Shown piece by piece: positions 26,497-35,406 of a DNA stretch of 64,000 bases (position 1 is its first letter; each line of letters starts with the position of its first letter). The notes beneath the pieces were generated by a model. It saw only the letters and a program-made list of their open reading frames with translations. It was not told the DNA's origin and did no database searches. Source of the stretch: Zongyangia hominis (lineage in GTDB: Bacteria > Bacillota > Clostridia > Oscillospirales > Ruminococcaceae); assembly GCF_014385095.1 (NCBI RefSeq), contig NZ_JACRTC010000001.1:248001-312000 (forward strand). The letters are read 5' to 3'. The position numbers were made by a program, and so were the translations under genes.

Positions 26497-26568
26497 GCGC
26501 GTGGGGGCGGGAGCGCTGGAGCGCGAAACGCCTGCGCATCGGGCCGACCGACGTAAGGCGGGCGGACG

Positions 26569-26598
26569 CCAGCCGTCTTATGACGGCTGGTTTTTTTT
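26569..26598 (+). terminator. Terminator copy 2
   Basis: Same stem as the copy 102 bases upstream, with loop CTTATG and eight T. Confidence 0.88.
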
Positions 26599-26695
26599 GC
26601 GCGTGGGGCGGGAGCGCTGGAGCGCGAAACGCCTGCGCATCGGGCGCATGGCGGAAGAAGCGGCCTCTTTCATTTGCCGGAATCAAGGGGATTCC

Positions 26696-26724
26696 TTTAC
26701 AAACGAGGGCCCTTGCTTTACAAT
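26696..26724 (+). promoter_or_regulatory. Promoter of the glycerate kinase gene
   Basis: -35 TTTACA (26696-26701), a 17-base spacer and -10 TACAAT (26719-26724). Confidence 0.65.
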
Positions 26725-26757
26725 AGAAAGAAAAATGATGGGAAAGGGCGAAGGACC

Positions 26758-27897
26758 GTGCAGAAAATTGTGCTGATTCCCGACTCCTTTAAAGGGACCA
26801 TGAGTTCCATGGAAATCTGCGCCCTGATGGAAAAGGCCATCCGGCGGCATTTCCCTCACGCCGAGGTCCTCTCCATCCCAGTGGCCGATGGGGGAGAGGG
26901 CAGCGTGGACTGCTTCCTGGCAGCCATGGGAGGAAAGCGGGTGCCGGTGCGGGTCAAGGGCCCCTATGGGGAGGACTGCGACGCCTTCTATGGCCAGGTG
27001 GCCGAGGACACGGCCATCGTGGAAATGGCCGCCTGCGCGGGCCTGCCGCTGGTGGGGGAGCGGAAAAATCCGGAAGAGACCACCACCTACGGAGTGGGCC
27101 AGCTCATCGGCCGGGCCGTCGGCGACGGATGCCGGAAGATTGTGGTGGGTCTCGGCGGCAGCGCCACCAACGACGGCGGCTGCGGAGCGGCCGCCGCCCT
27201 GGGTGCGAAGTTCCTCAATGACCGGGGAGAGGCTTTCGTCCCGGTGGGCGGCACCCTCACCGAGATCGCGTCCATCGACGCCGCCCCCCTGCGCCGGACT
27301 CTCGCGGGGGTGGAAATCGTCACCATGTGCGACATCGACAATCCCCTGTGCGGGGAGCAGGGGGCCGCGGCCGTCTTCGGCCCCCAAAAGGGGGCGGACC
27401 CCGCCATGGTCGAGCGTCTGGACGGGGGGCTTTCCCATCTCGCCCGGATAGCCGCCCGGGACCTGGGTGTGGAAATGCTGCATCTCCCCGGCGCGGGTGC
27501 GGCCGGTGGCATGGGCGGCGGGATGGCGGCCTTCTTTGGCTCGCCGCTTCGCATGGGCATTGAGACGGTGCTGGACACGGTGCGCTTCGAGGAGATTGCC
27601 GCCGGGGCGGGCCTCATCCTCACCGGAGAAGGGAAGATCGACGGACAGAGCCTGCGGGGCAAGGTGGTCATCGGTGTGGCCCGGCGCGCCAAGACCATGG
27701 GGATTCCGGTGGCGGCCATTGTCGGGGACATCGGGGACGATGTGGAGCGGTCCTATGCCATGGGCGTCTCTGGCATATTCAGCATCAACCGGATCGCCGC
27801 ACCTTTTAAAGAGCTCCAAACCAGGTGCCGGGAAGATCTATATCGGACTGTGGACAATTTGATGGGCTTTATCGCCCGGATGGAGGAAAGAAAATGA
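26758..27897 (+). CDS. Glycerate kinase
   Basis: 379 residues from the GTG at 26758, with GGAAAGGG about ten bases before. It phosphorylates glycerate to 2- or 3-phosphoglycerate. The GlxK/GarK family motifs are IPDSFKGTMSS at the start, VADGGEGSVDC, GLGGSATNDGGCGA and LTGEGKIDGQSLRGK. The length is usual. The upstream frame crosses the promoter and is not used. It overlaps the next gene by an ATGA joint. Confidence 0.95.
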   Translation: MQKIVLIPDSFKGTMSSMEICALMEKAIRRHFPHAEVLSIPVADGGEGSVDCFLAAMGGKRVPVRVKGPYGEDCDAFYGQVAEDTAIVEMAACAGLPLVGERKNPEETTTYGVGQLIGRAVGDGCRKIVVGLGGSATNDGGCGAAAALGAKFLNDRGEAFVPVGGTLTEIASIDAAPLRRTLAGVEIVTMCDIDNPLCGEQGAAAVFGPQKGADPAMVERLDGGLSHLARIAARDLGVEMLHLPGAGAAGGMGGGMAAFFGSPLRMGIETVLDTVRFEEIAAGAGLILTGEGKIDGQSLRGKVVIGVARRAKTMGIPVAAIVGDIGDDVERSYAMGVSGIFSINRIAAPFKELQTRCREDLYRTVDNLMGFIARMEERK

Positions 27898-28196
27898 AGC
27901 ATACAGGTTACTGTGGGCTGGATTGTACCGCCTGTCCGCTCTTTATCGCGAAACAAACGGGGGATGTGGCGCTCATGGAGCGGACGGCCCGGGAATATTC
28001 CACCGAGGCCTGTACCTTTTCGGCGGGGGACATGATCTGCGGCGGCTGCCGGTCGGACGAGGTCAGCGAAAAGATGTGTCAGGGATGCGGGATGCGAAGC
28101 TGCGCCCGGGAAAAGAACGCCGATTCCTGCGCCGCCTGCCCGCAATACCCCTGCGCCGTCACCGACCAGTACATGGCGCAGGCGGAGTCCTGTTAG
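27894..28196 (+). CDS. Cys-rich DUF3795-type protein
   Basis: 100 residues with 14 cysteines arranged as CGLDCTACPLF, then CGGCR, CQGCGMRSC and CAACPQYPC, the pattern of the small DUF3795 family that probably binds zinc or an Fe-S cluster. Function unknown. The start ATG overlaps the stop of glycerate kinase, so it is translationally coupled. Confidence 0.85.
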   Translation: MKHTGYCGLDCTACPLFIAKQTGDVALMERTAREYSTEACTFSAGDMICGGCRSDEVSEKMCQGCGMRSCAREKNADSCAACPQYPCAVTDQYMAQAESC

Positions 28197-28208
28197 GAAA
28201 GCACGCAA

Positions 28209-28242
28209 AAAGGACCTGTGGATATTCCACAGGTCCTTTTTT
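28209..28242. terminator. Bidirectional terminator
   Basis: Stem AAAGGACCTGTGGA (28209-28222) with TCCACAGGTCCTTT, then T-rich on the right and A-rich on the left. It separates the rightward glycerate kinase unit from the leftward MFS gene. Confidence 0.88.
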
Positions 28243-28258
28243 TGCTGTCGATGGATTC

Positions 28259-29467
28259 TCATTGGGCGGCAGGAAGTTCTGCGTCTTCTGTCTGGGCCTT
28301 GGCTTTGCGTTCCAGGAGCTCGTTAATAAAGAAATTGACGCCCAGCAATACCACCACCACGGGGAAGAAGAGTTCCAGAGTGATGTGGGAGAGGAAGACG
28401 CCGAGCCCCGAGGCGAGCAGGGAGCCGCCCAGACAGGCGGCGCCTACCTGGTAGCCGATGAGCTTGTCGCTGGTGGCCTTGTCAAAGCGGGCCGGCGTCT
28501 CGTGCATCAGACAGGGGTAGACTGGGCCGATACCGACGCCGATCATACTGATGCCCACCATGGCGCCCCAGGAGGCGGGGACAAACCAGAGGACCAGTCC
28601 GCCCGCCACGGCCAGGACGAGGCCCAGCCGGATCATCCGCATGTTGCCCATCCGGTTGACCACAATGCCACAGAGGAAGCGCCCCACCATGATGGCGCCG
28701 TAATAGAGGGTGACGCAGAGCCCGGCAATGGCCACCGGCAGGGCGCGGGATTCCACCAGGACGCTGTTGAGCCACACGCCGATGGTAAATTCCATGCCCG
28801 CGTAGATAAAGAAGAGGAACACGGCCAGGGAGGGGGCAAACTTCCCGAACACCCGGGCTTTGGGGCGCGCCTCGTTGCTTTCGCCTTCCGCCTTGACGGG
28901 GCGGTCCTGCCAAAGCTTTATAAGGACGCTCACAAGCAGGATGGCGGCCAGGGTTAACTGCATGGCCGAGACGGTCCGGTAGCCGCCCCGCCAGGTGCGG
29001 CCGCTCGTCACCGCCTGGGACATGATGACCGGGCCGATGGAGGCCCCCATGCCCCAAAAACAGTGGAGCCAATTCATGTGGCGGGAGCTGTAATGGTCGG
29101 CCACATACCGATTGAGTCCCGAGTCCACCGCGCCTTGTCCGAAGCCCAGGGGCACGGTACACAGGATGAGCCAGCCAAAACCGGGGGAGAGGGAGTAGCC
29201 CAAGAGCCCCAGCCCGGTCATGAGACAGCTCAAAAAGGTGACGGTCCCGGTGCCGAGGCGGCGCAGGACCCAGCCGCTCAGAATGCTGGATAAAGCGGAC
29301 ATGCACAGCAGCAGGGTGGTGAGGACGCCCACACTTTCCAGCGGCAGGCCCATGTCGCCGCGGATGGAGGGCCAAGCTACACCCAGGAGGCCGTCGGGCA
29401 GGCCGAGGCTGATAAAGGAAAGATAGATGATGGTGATGAGAAACAGCGGTTTTTTATCGAATTTCAA
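28259..29467 (-). CDS. Major facilitator superfamily transporter
   Basis: 402 residues with about 12 membrane segments. GWVLRRLGTGTV in the first half is the loop 2-3 region, and GRFLCGIVVNRMG is its counterpart in the second half. The conserved histidine/aromatic stretch NWLHCFWGMGASIGP resembles sugar-type MFS (FHS-like) carriers, but the substrate is unknown. It overlaps the upstream ROK gene by 14 bases and is the last gene of a leftward three-gene unit. Confidence 0.87.
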   Translation of the reverse strand: MKFDKKPLFLITIIYLSFISLGLPDGLLGVAWPSIRGDMGLPLESVGVLTTLLLCMSALSSILSGWVLRRLGTGTVTFLSCLMTGLGLLGYSLSPGFGWLILCTVPLGFGQGAVDSGLNRYVADHYSSRHMNWLHCFWGMGASIGPVIMSQAVTSGRTWRGGYRTVSAMQLTLAAILLVSVLIKLWQDRPVKAEGESNEARPKARVFGKFAPSLAVFLFFIYAGMEFTIGVWLNSVLVESRALPVAIAGLCVTLYYGAIMVGRFLCGIVVNRMGNMRMIRLGLVLAVAGGLVLWFVPASWGAMVGISMIGVGIGPVYPCLMHETPARFDKATSDKLIGYQVGAACLGGSLLASGLGVFLSHITLELFFPVVVVLLGVNFFINELLERKAKAQTEDAELPAAQ

Positions 29468-30551
29468 GGTCGTTCCCCTTTCCGCCCCTGGGGGCGCTGG
29501 ATGATGGTCCGGCCGCGGGCCGGAAGGGCAGGAGTGGCAGGAGCATACGGGAGGTCAGATAGGAAAGTCCCGACAGATAGTCCTCCCGGCAGGCATCGGA
29601 GTAGACAATGTCCGGCAGCATCCGGGCGGGAATGAGCTCCTTGGTCTTTTGGAGGATCTGCGAAAAGTCCACGTCATAGCGGTGGAAAAGGTCGCCGCCG
29701 ATGACGATGAGGGCGGGGTTCGCAACGCAGTTGACCGCCGCCACGGCCTGGGCGATGTGCCCGGCCCGCTCCCCGTCGCCGGCAGCCCCCGCAATGGCGG
29801 CGTCCAGGGTTTTCCCGCCGCCCATGGGGAGAAAGCCCAGCTCTCCGGCGAAGTTTTTGTCGCCCCGCACCACCTTGCCGTCAGCGATGACGCCGGCGCC
29901 GGTGCAGCTGACGTTAAAATGGATGTAGGCCATGTTGACCTGCTCCGGCGAGCAGCCGGGGTGGCTTTGGCTATAGCGGCGGCAAAAACCCAGCGCGATG
30001 GCGTTGAGGTCGTTTTCCAATAGGACGGGAAGCCCCAAGGCCGCCCGCATTCGTTCTCCGATATCATTGATGACCCAGTGATCGCAGTCGCTGACGAGGA
30101 AGCCGCCCTCCTCCACGATGCCGGGCACGCCCAGCCCCACGGCGGTCACCTGCCGCTCTTCCCGGCACCAGAGGGCGAAGTCCAGCGCTTCCTCTTCGGT
30201 GCGGCTGGGGGAGAGGGCTTTTTCCCCCTCCTCTAGCGTCTCGCCCATCAGGGAAGCGATGCGGTAGTGGAGCTGCTCCCGGTCCAGATAACACAGGAGC
30301 ATCCGGTTGCGATGGGGGGAGAGGGCATACCGCTGGGGCCGCCGTCCGCCGCTGGATTCATCCAGCGCGCTCTCCACAATCTCCCCGAGCTCCACGAGTT
30401 CTTCGAGTAGGGTACGCACGGTGGTCACGCTCATCCGGGTGTGGCTGGCGATCTCCCCCCGGGTGGCGCTCCCTAAGGAGAGCAGGGTGTGGTAAATGAG
30501 CTCCATGTTCATTTTTTTGATGAGTTCCGGCTTTCCCGGCTGTGATTGCAT
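29454..30551 (-). CDS. ROK family transcriptional regulator
   Basis: 365 residues. An N-terminal winged helix (about 10-75; ATRGEIASHTRMSVTTVRTLLEEL) is followed by an ROK sugar-kinase-like domain (GVGLGVPGIV-type turn, ENDLNAIALGF, FNVSCTGAGVIADGKVVRG). The zinc-binding cysteine cluster typical of ROK repressors (GHxxxxxxxxxCxCGxxGC) is not evident, and GFLPMGGGKT stands near that place. It probably responds to a sugar and controls the adjacent MFS transporter. Confidence 0.88.
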   Translation of the reverse strand: MQSQPGKPELIKKMNMELIYHTLLSLGSATRGEIASHTRMSVTTVRTLLEELVELGEIVESALDESSGGRRPQRYALSPHRNRMLLCYLDREQLHYRIASLMGETLEEGEKALSPSRTEEEALDFALWCREERQVTAVGLGVPGIVEEGGFLVSDCDHWVINDIGERMRAALGLPVLLENDLNAIALGFCRRYSQSHPGCSPEQVNMAYIHFNVSCTGAGVIADGKVVRGDKNFAGELGFLPMGGGKTLDAAIAGAAGDGERAGHIAQAVAAVNCVANPALIVIGGDLFHRYDVDFSQILQKTKELIPARMLPDIVYSDACREDYLSGLSYLTSRMLLPLLPFRPAAGPSSSAPRGGKGNDLEIR

Positions 30552-30565
30552 CCCAATTTCCCCCT

Positions 30566-31450
30566 TTATTTACGAGCCGACCGCAGGCGGTCGAGCACTT
30601 CGTCCTCACTGCCCCGGCAGTCCGCCGATCCCAGCCGGATGCTGGGCTTGGTCTTCCCGTGAAAATCACTGCCACAGGTGGCGATGCCGCCCAATTTTTC
30701 ACACCAGACGCGATAAAATTCCGTCTGCTCCGGGGTGTGGTAGCTGCTGTAAACCTCCATCCCGCACACGTCCTCCTTAAAGACGCTCTCCATGAGAGGC
30801 ACGCGCTCCTTGAGGTTGTTGCCGGGGTGGGCGAGAATGGGCACGCCGCCGGTGCGGCGGATGAGGGCGCAGGCCTCCCGGAGGCTCTGGTAGGTGACGG
30901 GGGAGAAGAAGGGTTTGCCCTGGGCGCAGTGGTCCCAGTAAAAATTGACGAAGGGGTTGTCGCTGCGTTCACCGCCCGGATAATAGGGGGCCATGAGGGG
31001 TGGCTGACGATCTTGGTCCACGGCCAGGGCGGCCTCGGCGATCATCTCGCTGGTGACCACGCCGTTGCGCGACAGAGAGCGGGCGAAGTCTTCGTCAAAC
31101 TTAATGCCCGCCGCACGGACAAGCCTCATCCGTTTTTGACAGGCGGCCCGGTCCTGTGCCAACAGATTTTCCTCCACCGGGCCGTACTCCCTTTCGTCGG
31201 GCTCGATGAAGTAGCCCAGCAGATGGAAGTTGACCCCGTCGTGGGTGCAGTCGAGCTCCACCGCCGGGATGAGCTCCAATTGCTCCTCCTGGGCAGCGCG
31301 AAGCCCCGCCGCTATCCCGCTGACACAGTTGTGGTCGGCGATGGCCGCCGTCCGTAGCCCGGCCTTTTTGCAAAGGGCCATCAGCTCCTCCGGTGTATAC
31401 TGCCCGTCGTCGCTATAAAGAGAATGCATATGCAAATCGAGTGTCCCCAT
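30566..31450 (-). CDS. PHP domain phosphoesterase (YciV/RNase AM-like)
   Basis: 294 residues. The PHP metal motifs are DLHMHSLYSDDG at the start, IADHNCVSG near 38-46, the glutamate in PAVELDC, PILAHPGNN near 205 and the C-terminal CGSDFHG. This family hydrolyses phosphoesters of short RNAs or 3',5'-bisphosphonucleotides. It is the first gene of the leftward PHP-ROK-MFS unit, with a good promoter upstream. Confidence 0.88.
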   Translation of the reverse strand: MGTLDLHMHSLYSDDGQYTPEELMALCKKAGLRTAAIADHNCVSGIAAGLRAAQEEQLELIPAVELDCTHDGVNFHLLGYFIEPDEREYGPVEENLLAQDRAACQKRMRLVRAAGIKFDEDFARSLSRNGVVTSEMIAEAALAVDQDRQPPLMAPYYPGGERSDNPFVNFYWDHCAQGKPFFSPVTYQSLREACALIRRTGGVPILAHPGNNLKERVPLMESVFKEDVCGMEVYSSYHTPEQTEFYRVWCEKLGGIATCGSDFHGKTKPSIRLGSADCRGSEDEVLDRLRSARK

Positions 31451-31501
31451 TCACTTGCTCCTTCCTTCTTTTAACAGAAACTTTTATAAGTTTACAACAA
31501 A

Positions 31502-31530
31502 AGTATAGCCGAAGAGGAAATCTTTGTCAA
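31502..31530 (-). promoter_or_regulatory. Promoter of the PHP-ROK-MFS unit
   Basis: On the reverse strand, TTGACA (31525-31530), a 17-base spacer and TATACT (31502-31507). Confidence 0.78.
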
Positions 31531-31540
31531 GACGAAAATG

Positions 31541-31828
31541 GGGGAGGTTGCTAAGGCGCGAAGGGCATATCTTTTGAAAGGAAGCGCACCCCTGAGGGCA
31601 GGGTATTTTCTTTATGGCGGTAAATGCGGCGAGGCGGGGACGAAATGCTGATCCAATAGGTGATCCGGCATAGTACCAGCTCCCGGTTTGAGCTGACGGC
31701 GGCGCATGGACGGTGTTGGCGCTGACGCCTGAGGATTCAGGTGACAGCGCTTGCCGCACGACAGTATTTCGGATGTCTTGCGCTTGGGGAAAGGGGGCAG
31801 GCGGCGGGTGTTTCCTCTTTCGGCAACA
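31541..31828. other. Gene-free region with a long hairpin
   Basis: I find no supportable gene. A strong inverted repeat pairs 31719-31732 with 31737-31750 over 14 positions (one mismatch and one wobble, loop GGAT). A second small stem AGCT/AGCT lies near 31680-31695. No T run follows, so it is not an ordinary terminator. It could be a non-coding RNA or degenerate repeat DNA. Confidence 0.35.
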
Positions 31829-31854
31829 AAAAAGGCCGCCCCTAGGCGGCCTTA
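31829..31854 (-). terminator. Terminator of the glyoxalase-like gene
   Basis: On the reverse strand, AAGGCCGCC/GGCGGCCTT followed by TTTTTTG. Confidence 0.88.
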
Positions 31855-31861
31855 TGCGTTT

Positions 31862-32233
31862 CTATTTTTTTGCCGGAAGGATTTCCAGCCAATAGCCGTC
31901 GGGATCGGAGATAAAATAGATTCCCATGGCGGCGTTTTCATAGCAGATACAGCCCATCTGTTTGTGCAGTTCATGGGCCGCGTCGAAGTCATCGGCGGTG
32001 AAAGCCAGATGGAATTCGTTGTCGCCCAGGTCGTAGGGATTGGTGCGGTCCCGCAGCCAGGTCAGCTCCAACATATGGCCGGATGCGCCATCGGTCAGAT
32101 AGACGAGAATAAAGCTGCCGTCCTTGGCCTCTTTTCTGCGGCACTCGGTGAGTCCCAGCGCTTGGCTGTAAAAGTCCAGGCTCTGCTGCAAATCCATGAC
32201 ATTGATATTGTTATGGGCAAAGGTAAAGCTCAT
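31862..32233 (-). CDS. VOC family protein, lactoylglutathione lyase-like
   Basis: 123 residues with the two beta-alpha-beta-beta-beta units of the glyoxalase I fold. The metal ligands H7, E56, H75 and E117 are all in their usual places (FAHNNINV, MLELTW, EFHLAF, YWLEILP). It probably isomerises hemithioacetals of methylglyoxal or a related substrate. It is monocistronic, between its own promoter and terminator. Confidence 0.9.
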   Translation of the reverse strand: MSFTFAHNNINVMDLQQSLDFYSQALGLTECRRKEAKDGSFILVYLTDGASGHMLELTWLRDRTNPYDLGDNEFHLAFTADDFDAAHELHKQMGCICYENAAMGIYFISDPDGYWLEILPAKK

Positions 32234-32255
32234 TGTCTTTCTCCTTACTTTAACT

Positions 32256-32284
32256 CCACAAGTGAAGAGGTCACTTGCTGTGGT
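32256..32284. repeat. Inverted repeat at the start of the glyoxalase transcript
   Basis: CCACAAGTGA and TCACTTGCTGTGG are complementary apart from one bulged base. They overlap the expected transcription start of the leftward gene, where an operator or a leader hairpin could act. Confidence 0.45.
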
Positions 32285-32290
32285 TCCTCT

Positions 32291-32319
32291 ATTATAGCGG
32301 AAACCAAAGGCGAATACAA
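32291..32319 (-). promoter_or_regulatory. Promoter of the glyoxalase-like gene
   Basis: Reverse strand TTGTAT (32314-32319), a 17-base spacer and TATAAT (32291-32296). Confidence 0.7.
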
Positions 32320-32492
32320 TGAAAGAACGGTTAAACTTTCGGCAATATGCTGTAACTATTTTGTCTAATTTTGTGAATATTTCCCTACGTAATTATGAAG
32401 GCTTTTTTAAGATTTTTGCCAATCCATTGACATTCCTGACAATTCGTCATAAAATCCGTTAAACAAGGGGAGAAAGGCGCATACTAAAATGG

Positions 32493-32819
32493 TCAGCTGA
32501 TGTAATCCTCAATTAGACGGCCCAGCTCCTCGGAATCCCGTACATACACCCCGCTCTTTAACTCTTTGACGTCAAATTCCGGCAGATTCTTGGTATAGAC
32601 GTTAAAGACGATGTCCGGCGTCACGCTGTTTGCCTCAAAGACGGCCAGTTTGCCGCCGTAATCCTTGAGCACATATTGGTAATCGCCCACCGGGACGGAC
32701 GACTCCGCCACCAGAGCCTGCTCGTCGGCCCCTGCCTGGCCGGTAAAGAACGCGGCCGCGAAGGCCGCTGTTATTAAGACCATCAGGACACAGCCGATAT
32801 ATGCAAATGTTTTACCCAT
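32493..32819 (-). CDS. Membrane-anchored BofC C-terminal-domain-like protein
   Basis: 108 residues from the ATG at 32819, which follows GGAGGTG; the frame upstream lacks a ribosome site. One N-terminal membrane segment (about 5-26) is followed by an extracytoplasmic domain, YQYVLKDYGGKLAVFEANS, and ending GVYVRDSEELGRLIEDYIS, which has the pattern of the BofC C-terminal domain. BofC is a forespore intermembrane-space protein that restrains SpoIVB in Bacillus. Whether this short clostridial form does the same is unknown. Confidence 0.7.
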   Translation of the reverse strand: MGKTFAYIGCVLMVLITAAFAAAFFTGQAGADEQALVAESSVPVGDYQYVLKDYGGKLAVFEANSVTPDIVFNVYTKNLPEFDVKELKSGVYVRDSEELGRLIEDYIS

Positions 32820-32951
32820 GAAAACACACCTCCGGATTTGCTGCGCGGGCATGAGGCGCAGACAAGCATTGTTTAACCATAGTGTTGACATTCCCACCCG
32901 CCGCTATGCGCCGGAGAATGAGAAATATTCCAAGGCTTTTTCTAAAATTCG

Positions 32952-32982
32952 TTAACATATTCCAGTCACTTTATGATATAAT
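32952..32982 (+). promoter_or_regulatory. Candidate promoter of the PBP gene
   Basis: TTAACA (32952-32957) and TATAAT (32977-32982) with a long 19-base spacer. Confidence 0.4.
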
Positions 32983-33013
32983 GATATGGTTACTAAGGAG
33001 GCGAGTCCAGCCT

Positions 33014-35227
33014 ATGAAAGAAAACCGCAAGAAAACTACTCCGGCGCCGGAGAAAAAAACAAGCTCTCCCGCTGTCAGGGGAATCAAACGGGTTTTTTCC
33101 ATGATCGGCAAGGTGCTGGCAACCTGCTTTTTCATCTTGGTCATCACCGGCTGTGTTGTAGGCACCGTGCTCACTGTTCACGTGATGGATTATGTGGACA
33201 AGGATGTAGTCGTCGATCTGCGCTCGCTCAAGCTCGATTCCACGACCATCCTCTACGCCAATAATGCCGAGGGACAGCCCTATGAGCTCAAGCGCTTGCA
33301 AAGCCCGGACAACAGTATCTGGGTGGGCATCGATAAAATCCCGCAGGACATGCAGTATGCTGCCATCGCGGCCGAGGACGCCCGGTTTTTGAAGCATGAG
33401 GGCGTGGACTGGAAGCGGACCATGGGCGCCTTTGTCAACATGTTCATCAAAATCTATCCCACCAAACAGGGCGGTTCCACCATCACCCAGCAGTTAATTA
33501 AAAATGTGACGGGAGATAATGAGGTGCGTGTCGACCGCAAGGTGCGGGAAATCTTTAACGCGCTCAACCTGGAAAAGGAATACTCCAAACAGGAAATTAT
33601 GGAGGCCTACCTCAACGTGATACCGCTGGGCAACGGTGTCAAGGGCGTGCAGGCGGCGGCCAACCTCTATTTCGGTAAAGACGTCAAGGATCTGTCCCTG
33701 GCCGAGTGCGCCTCCATTGTGGCCATCACCCAGTATCCGGAGCTGAGAAATCCGTTTAAGAATCCGGAGGAGAACAAAATCCGTCAGGAATATGTGCTGG
33801 ATCAGATGTTGGAACTGGGCTTTATTGATCAGAAACGGCACGACGAGGCCATCAAGGAAGAGCTCACCTTCCGCAAAGAGGAATATATTGAGGAGCAAAA
33901 CGAGATTCAGAGCTACTTTGTGGACTATGTCATCGATGAGGTGCTCCACGACCTGATGGAACAAAAGGGCTACGAGAAATCCTACGCCACCCAAATGCTC
34001 TATAAAGGCGGTTACCGCATCTATACAACGGTGGATGAGAGTCTGCAAAAATCGGTGGAGGCAAGCTATCTGGACGACGCCACTTTCCCAGGTGTGCGCA
34101 ATCCCGAGCCGCCTCAGTCCTCCTTTACTCTGCTCGACTACAACGGCGCCATCAAAGCGCTGGTGGGCGGACGGGGAGAAAAGACCGGCGACCGGGTCCT
34201 CAACCGCTGCACTGGTATCACCCGTTCCAACGGTTCTACTATGAAGCCCATTTCGGTTTACGGACTGGCCATTGAAAAGAACCTGGTGACTTGGTCTACC
34301 ATGATCGACTCGACCCAGCATACCTACACCGAATACGACAACTGGACCCCCATCAACTACGATAGCTACTACGGCGATGAAAACGGCCATGTTTCCACGG
34401 CCGAGGCCATTCGCCGTTCCACCAATACGGCGGCCATCAATGTCTGTAATCAGTTAGGGCCGCGGACCTGCTTTGACTTTTTGAAGAACAAGCTCAATAT
34501 GTATAGCCTGGTGGACAGCCGGGAGGTCGGCGGAAAAATTTACACCGATATCTCCCTCTCCTGCATGAGCTTGGGAAGCCTCACCGACGGCGTATCCCCG
34601 CTGGAGCTGGCCGGCGCGTTCCAGATTTATGGTAACGGCGGCCTCTTCACCCCGACCCATTCCTACACCAAGGTCCTCGACAGCGACGGCAATGTGGTGC
34701 TGGAAAACAAGGAGAATCCCACCCGTGTCCTCAGCGAAGAGACGGCCGTCATTGTCAACAAGATGATGCAGGGCGTTGTCTCCGGGGCCCATGGCACCGG
34801 TTATAACGCGAAATTAAACGGCGTCACAGTGGCCGGTAAGACCGGTACCACCACTGACGATAAAGACCAGTGGTTTGTGGGCCTGACCCCCGAGTATGTG
34901 GGCGTGGTTTGGATGGGCTACGACATCCAGCAAAAAATCTCTTACAGCGTGTATCCCCCTCCCCTGGTGTGGAAAAACGTCATGGGCAAAATCTATGAAA
35001 ACCGTTCTTCCGGTTCTTTCCCGGAGAGCACCAAGGTGGTTGCCAAGGAGTTCTGCACCGTGTCCGGCGACCTGGCCACCGAGAACTGCCCCTCCACCGA
35101 GACGGGCTACTATAAAGCCAGCAACATTCCAGGCACCTGTATCGAGCATCTGTTGCCTCAGGATAACATCGACGAAAACGGCATTGATCATGATACCGGA
35201 AAGCCCTGGTGGAAAACGGACGATTAA
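33014..35227 (+). CDS. Class A penicillin-binding protein (PBP1A family)
   Basis: 737 residues from the ATG at 33014 (AAGGAGG 14 bases upstream). A short basic cytoplasmic tail and one membrane segment (about 24-48) precede a GT51 glycosyltransferase domain with E121 in AAEDARF and the GGSTITQQL motif. The transpeptidase domain has S408-T-M-K411, S469-T-N471 and K609-T-G611. The protein polymerises and cross-links peptidoglycan outside the membrane. The usual RQPGSTFKP context of the active serine reads RSNGSTMKP here. It is monocistronic and followed by duplicated terminators. Confidence 0.95.
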   Translation: MKENRKKTTPAPEKKTSSPAVRGIKRVFSMIGKVLATCFFILVITGCVVGTVLTVHVMDYVDKDVVVDLRSLKLDSTTILYANNAEGQPYELKRLQSPDNSIWVGIDKIPQDMQYAAIAAEDARFLKHEGVDWKRTMGAFVNMFIKIYPTKQGGSTITQQLIKNVTGDNEVRVDRKVREIFNALNLEKEYSKQEIMEAYLNVIPLGNGVKGVQAAANLYFGKDVKDLSLAECASIVAITQYPELRNPFKNPEENKIRQEYVLDQMLELGFIDQKRHDEAIKEELTFRKEEYIEEQNEIQSYFVDYVIDEVLHDLMEQKGYEKSYATQMLYKGGYRIYTTVDESLQKSVEASYLDDATFPGVRNPEPPQSSFTLLDYNGAIKALVGGRGEKTGDRVLNRCTGITRSNGSTMKPISVYGLAIEKNLVTWSTMIDSTQHTYTEYDNWTPINYDSYYGDENGHVSTAEAIRRSTNTAAINVCNQLGPRTCFDFLKNKLNMYSLVDSREVGGKIYTDISLSCMSLGSLTDGVSPLELAGAFQIYGNGGLFTPTHSYTKVLDSDGNVVLENKENPTRVLSEETAVIVNKMMQGVVSGAHGTGYNAKLNGVTVAGKTGTTTDDKDQWFVGLTPEYVGVVWMGYDIQQKISYSVYPPPLVWKNVMGKIYENRSSGSFPESTKVVAKEFCTVSGDLATENCPSTETGYYKASNIPGTCIEHLLPQDNIDENGIDHDTGKPWWKTDD

Positions 35228-35284
35228 GCCCACAGAGAGAAATAGCGATGTTGTTGATTGGATAATTGATTGATATTGATAAAA

Positions 35285-35312
35285 AATAGCCGCGAAAGCG
35301 GCTATTTTTTTT
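35285..35312 (+). terminator. Terminator after the PBP gene, copy 1
   Basis: A nine-base-pair stem with GAAA loop and a T run. Confidence 0.9.
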
Positions 35313-35378
35313 GCGCAAAGGGGCGGAGCGCGAGAAGCGCGGATGGCCAGCGCATTTATGATATGGTGAAACCATATC

Positions 35379-35406
35379 AATAGCCGCGAAAGCGGCTATT
35401 TTTTTT
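35379..35406 (+). terminator. Terminator after the PBP gene, copy 2
   Basis: Same stem and loop as the copy 94 bases upstream. Confidence 0.88.

Larger units (their letters stand above)
26467..26645. repeat. Tandem direct repeat carrying two terminators (77-78 base units)
   Basis: Copy 1 (26467-26544) and copy 2 (26569-26645) are nearly identical and are separated by 24 bases. Each begins with a stem CCAGCCGTC/AACGGCTGG-type terminator with eight T. The T run is followed by the same GC-rich tail (GCGCGTGGGG, then GGGAGCGCTGGAGCGCGAAA, then CGCCTGCGCATCGGGC). The unit therefore includes the terminator plus about 50 downstream bases. Confidence 0.85.

Noticed and set aside
26467..26645. Possible CRISPR-like array
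   Set aside because: Only two long repeats that contain terminators, with no short regular spacers and no cas genes. It is a tandem terminator duplication.
31484..31759. Leftward 91-codon open frame in the gap before the PHP gene
   Set aside because: It overlaps the PHP promoter and the orphan hairpin, with no ribosome site and no domain.
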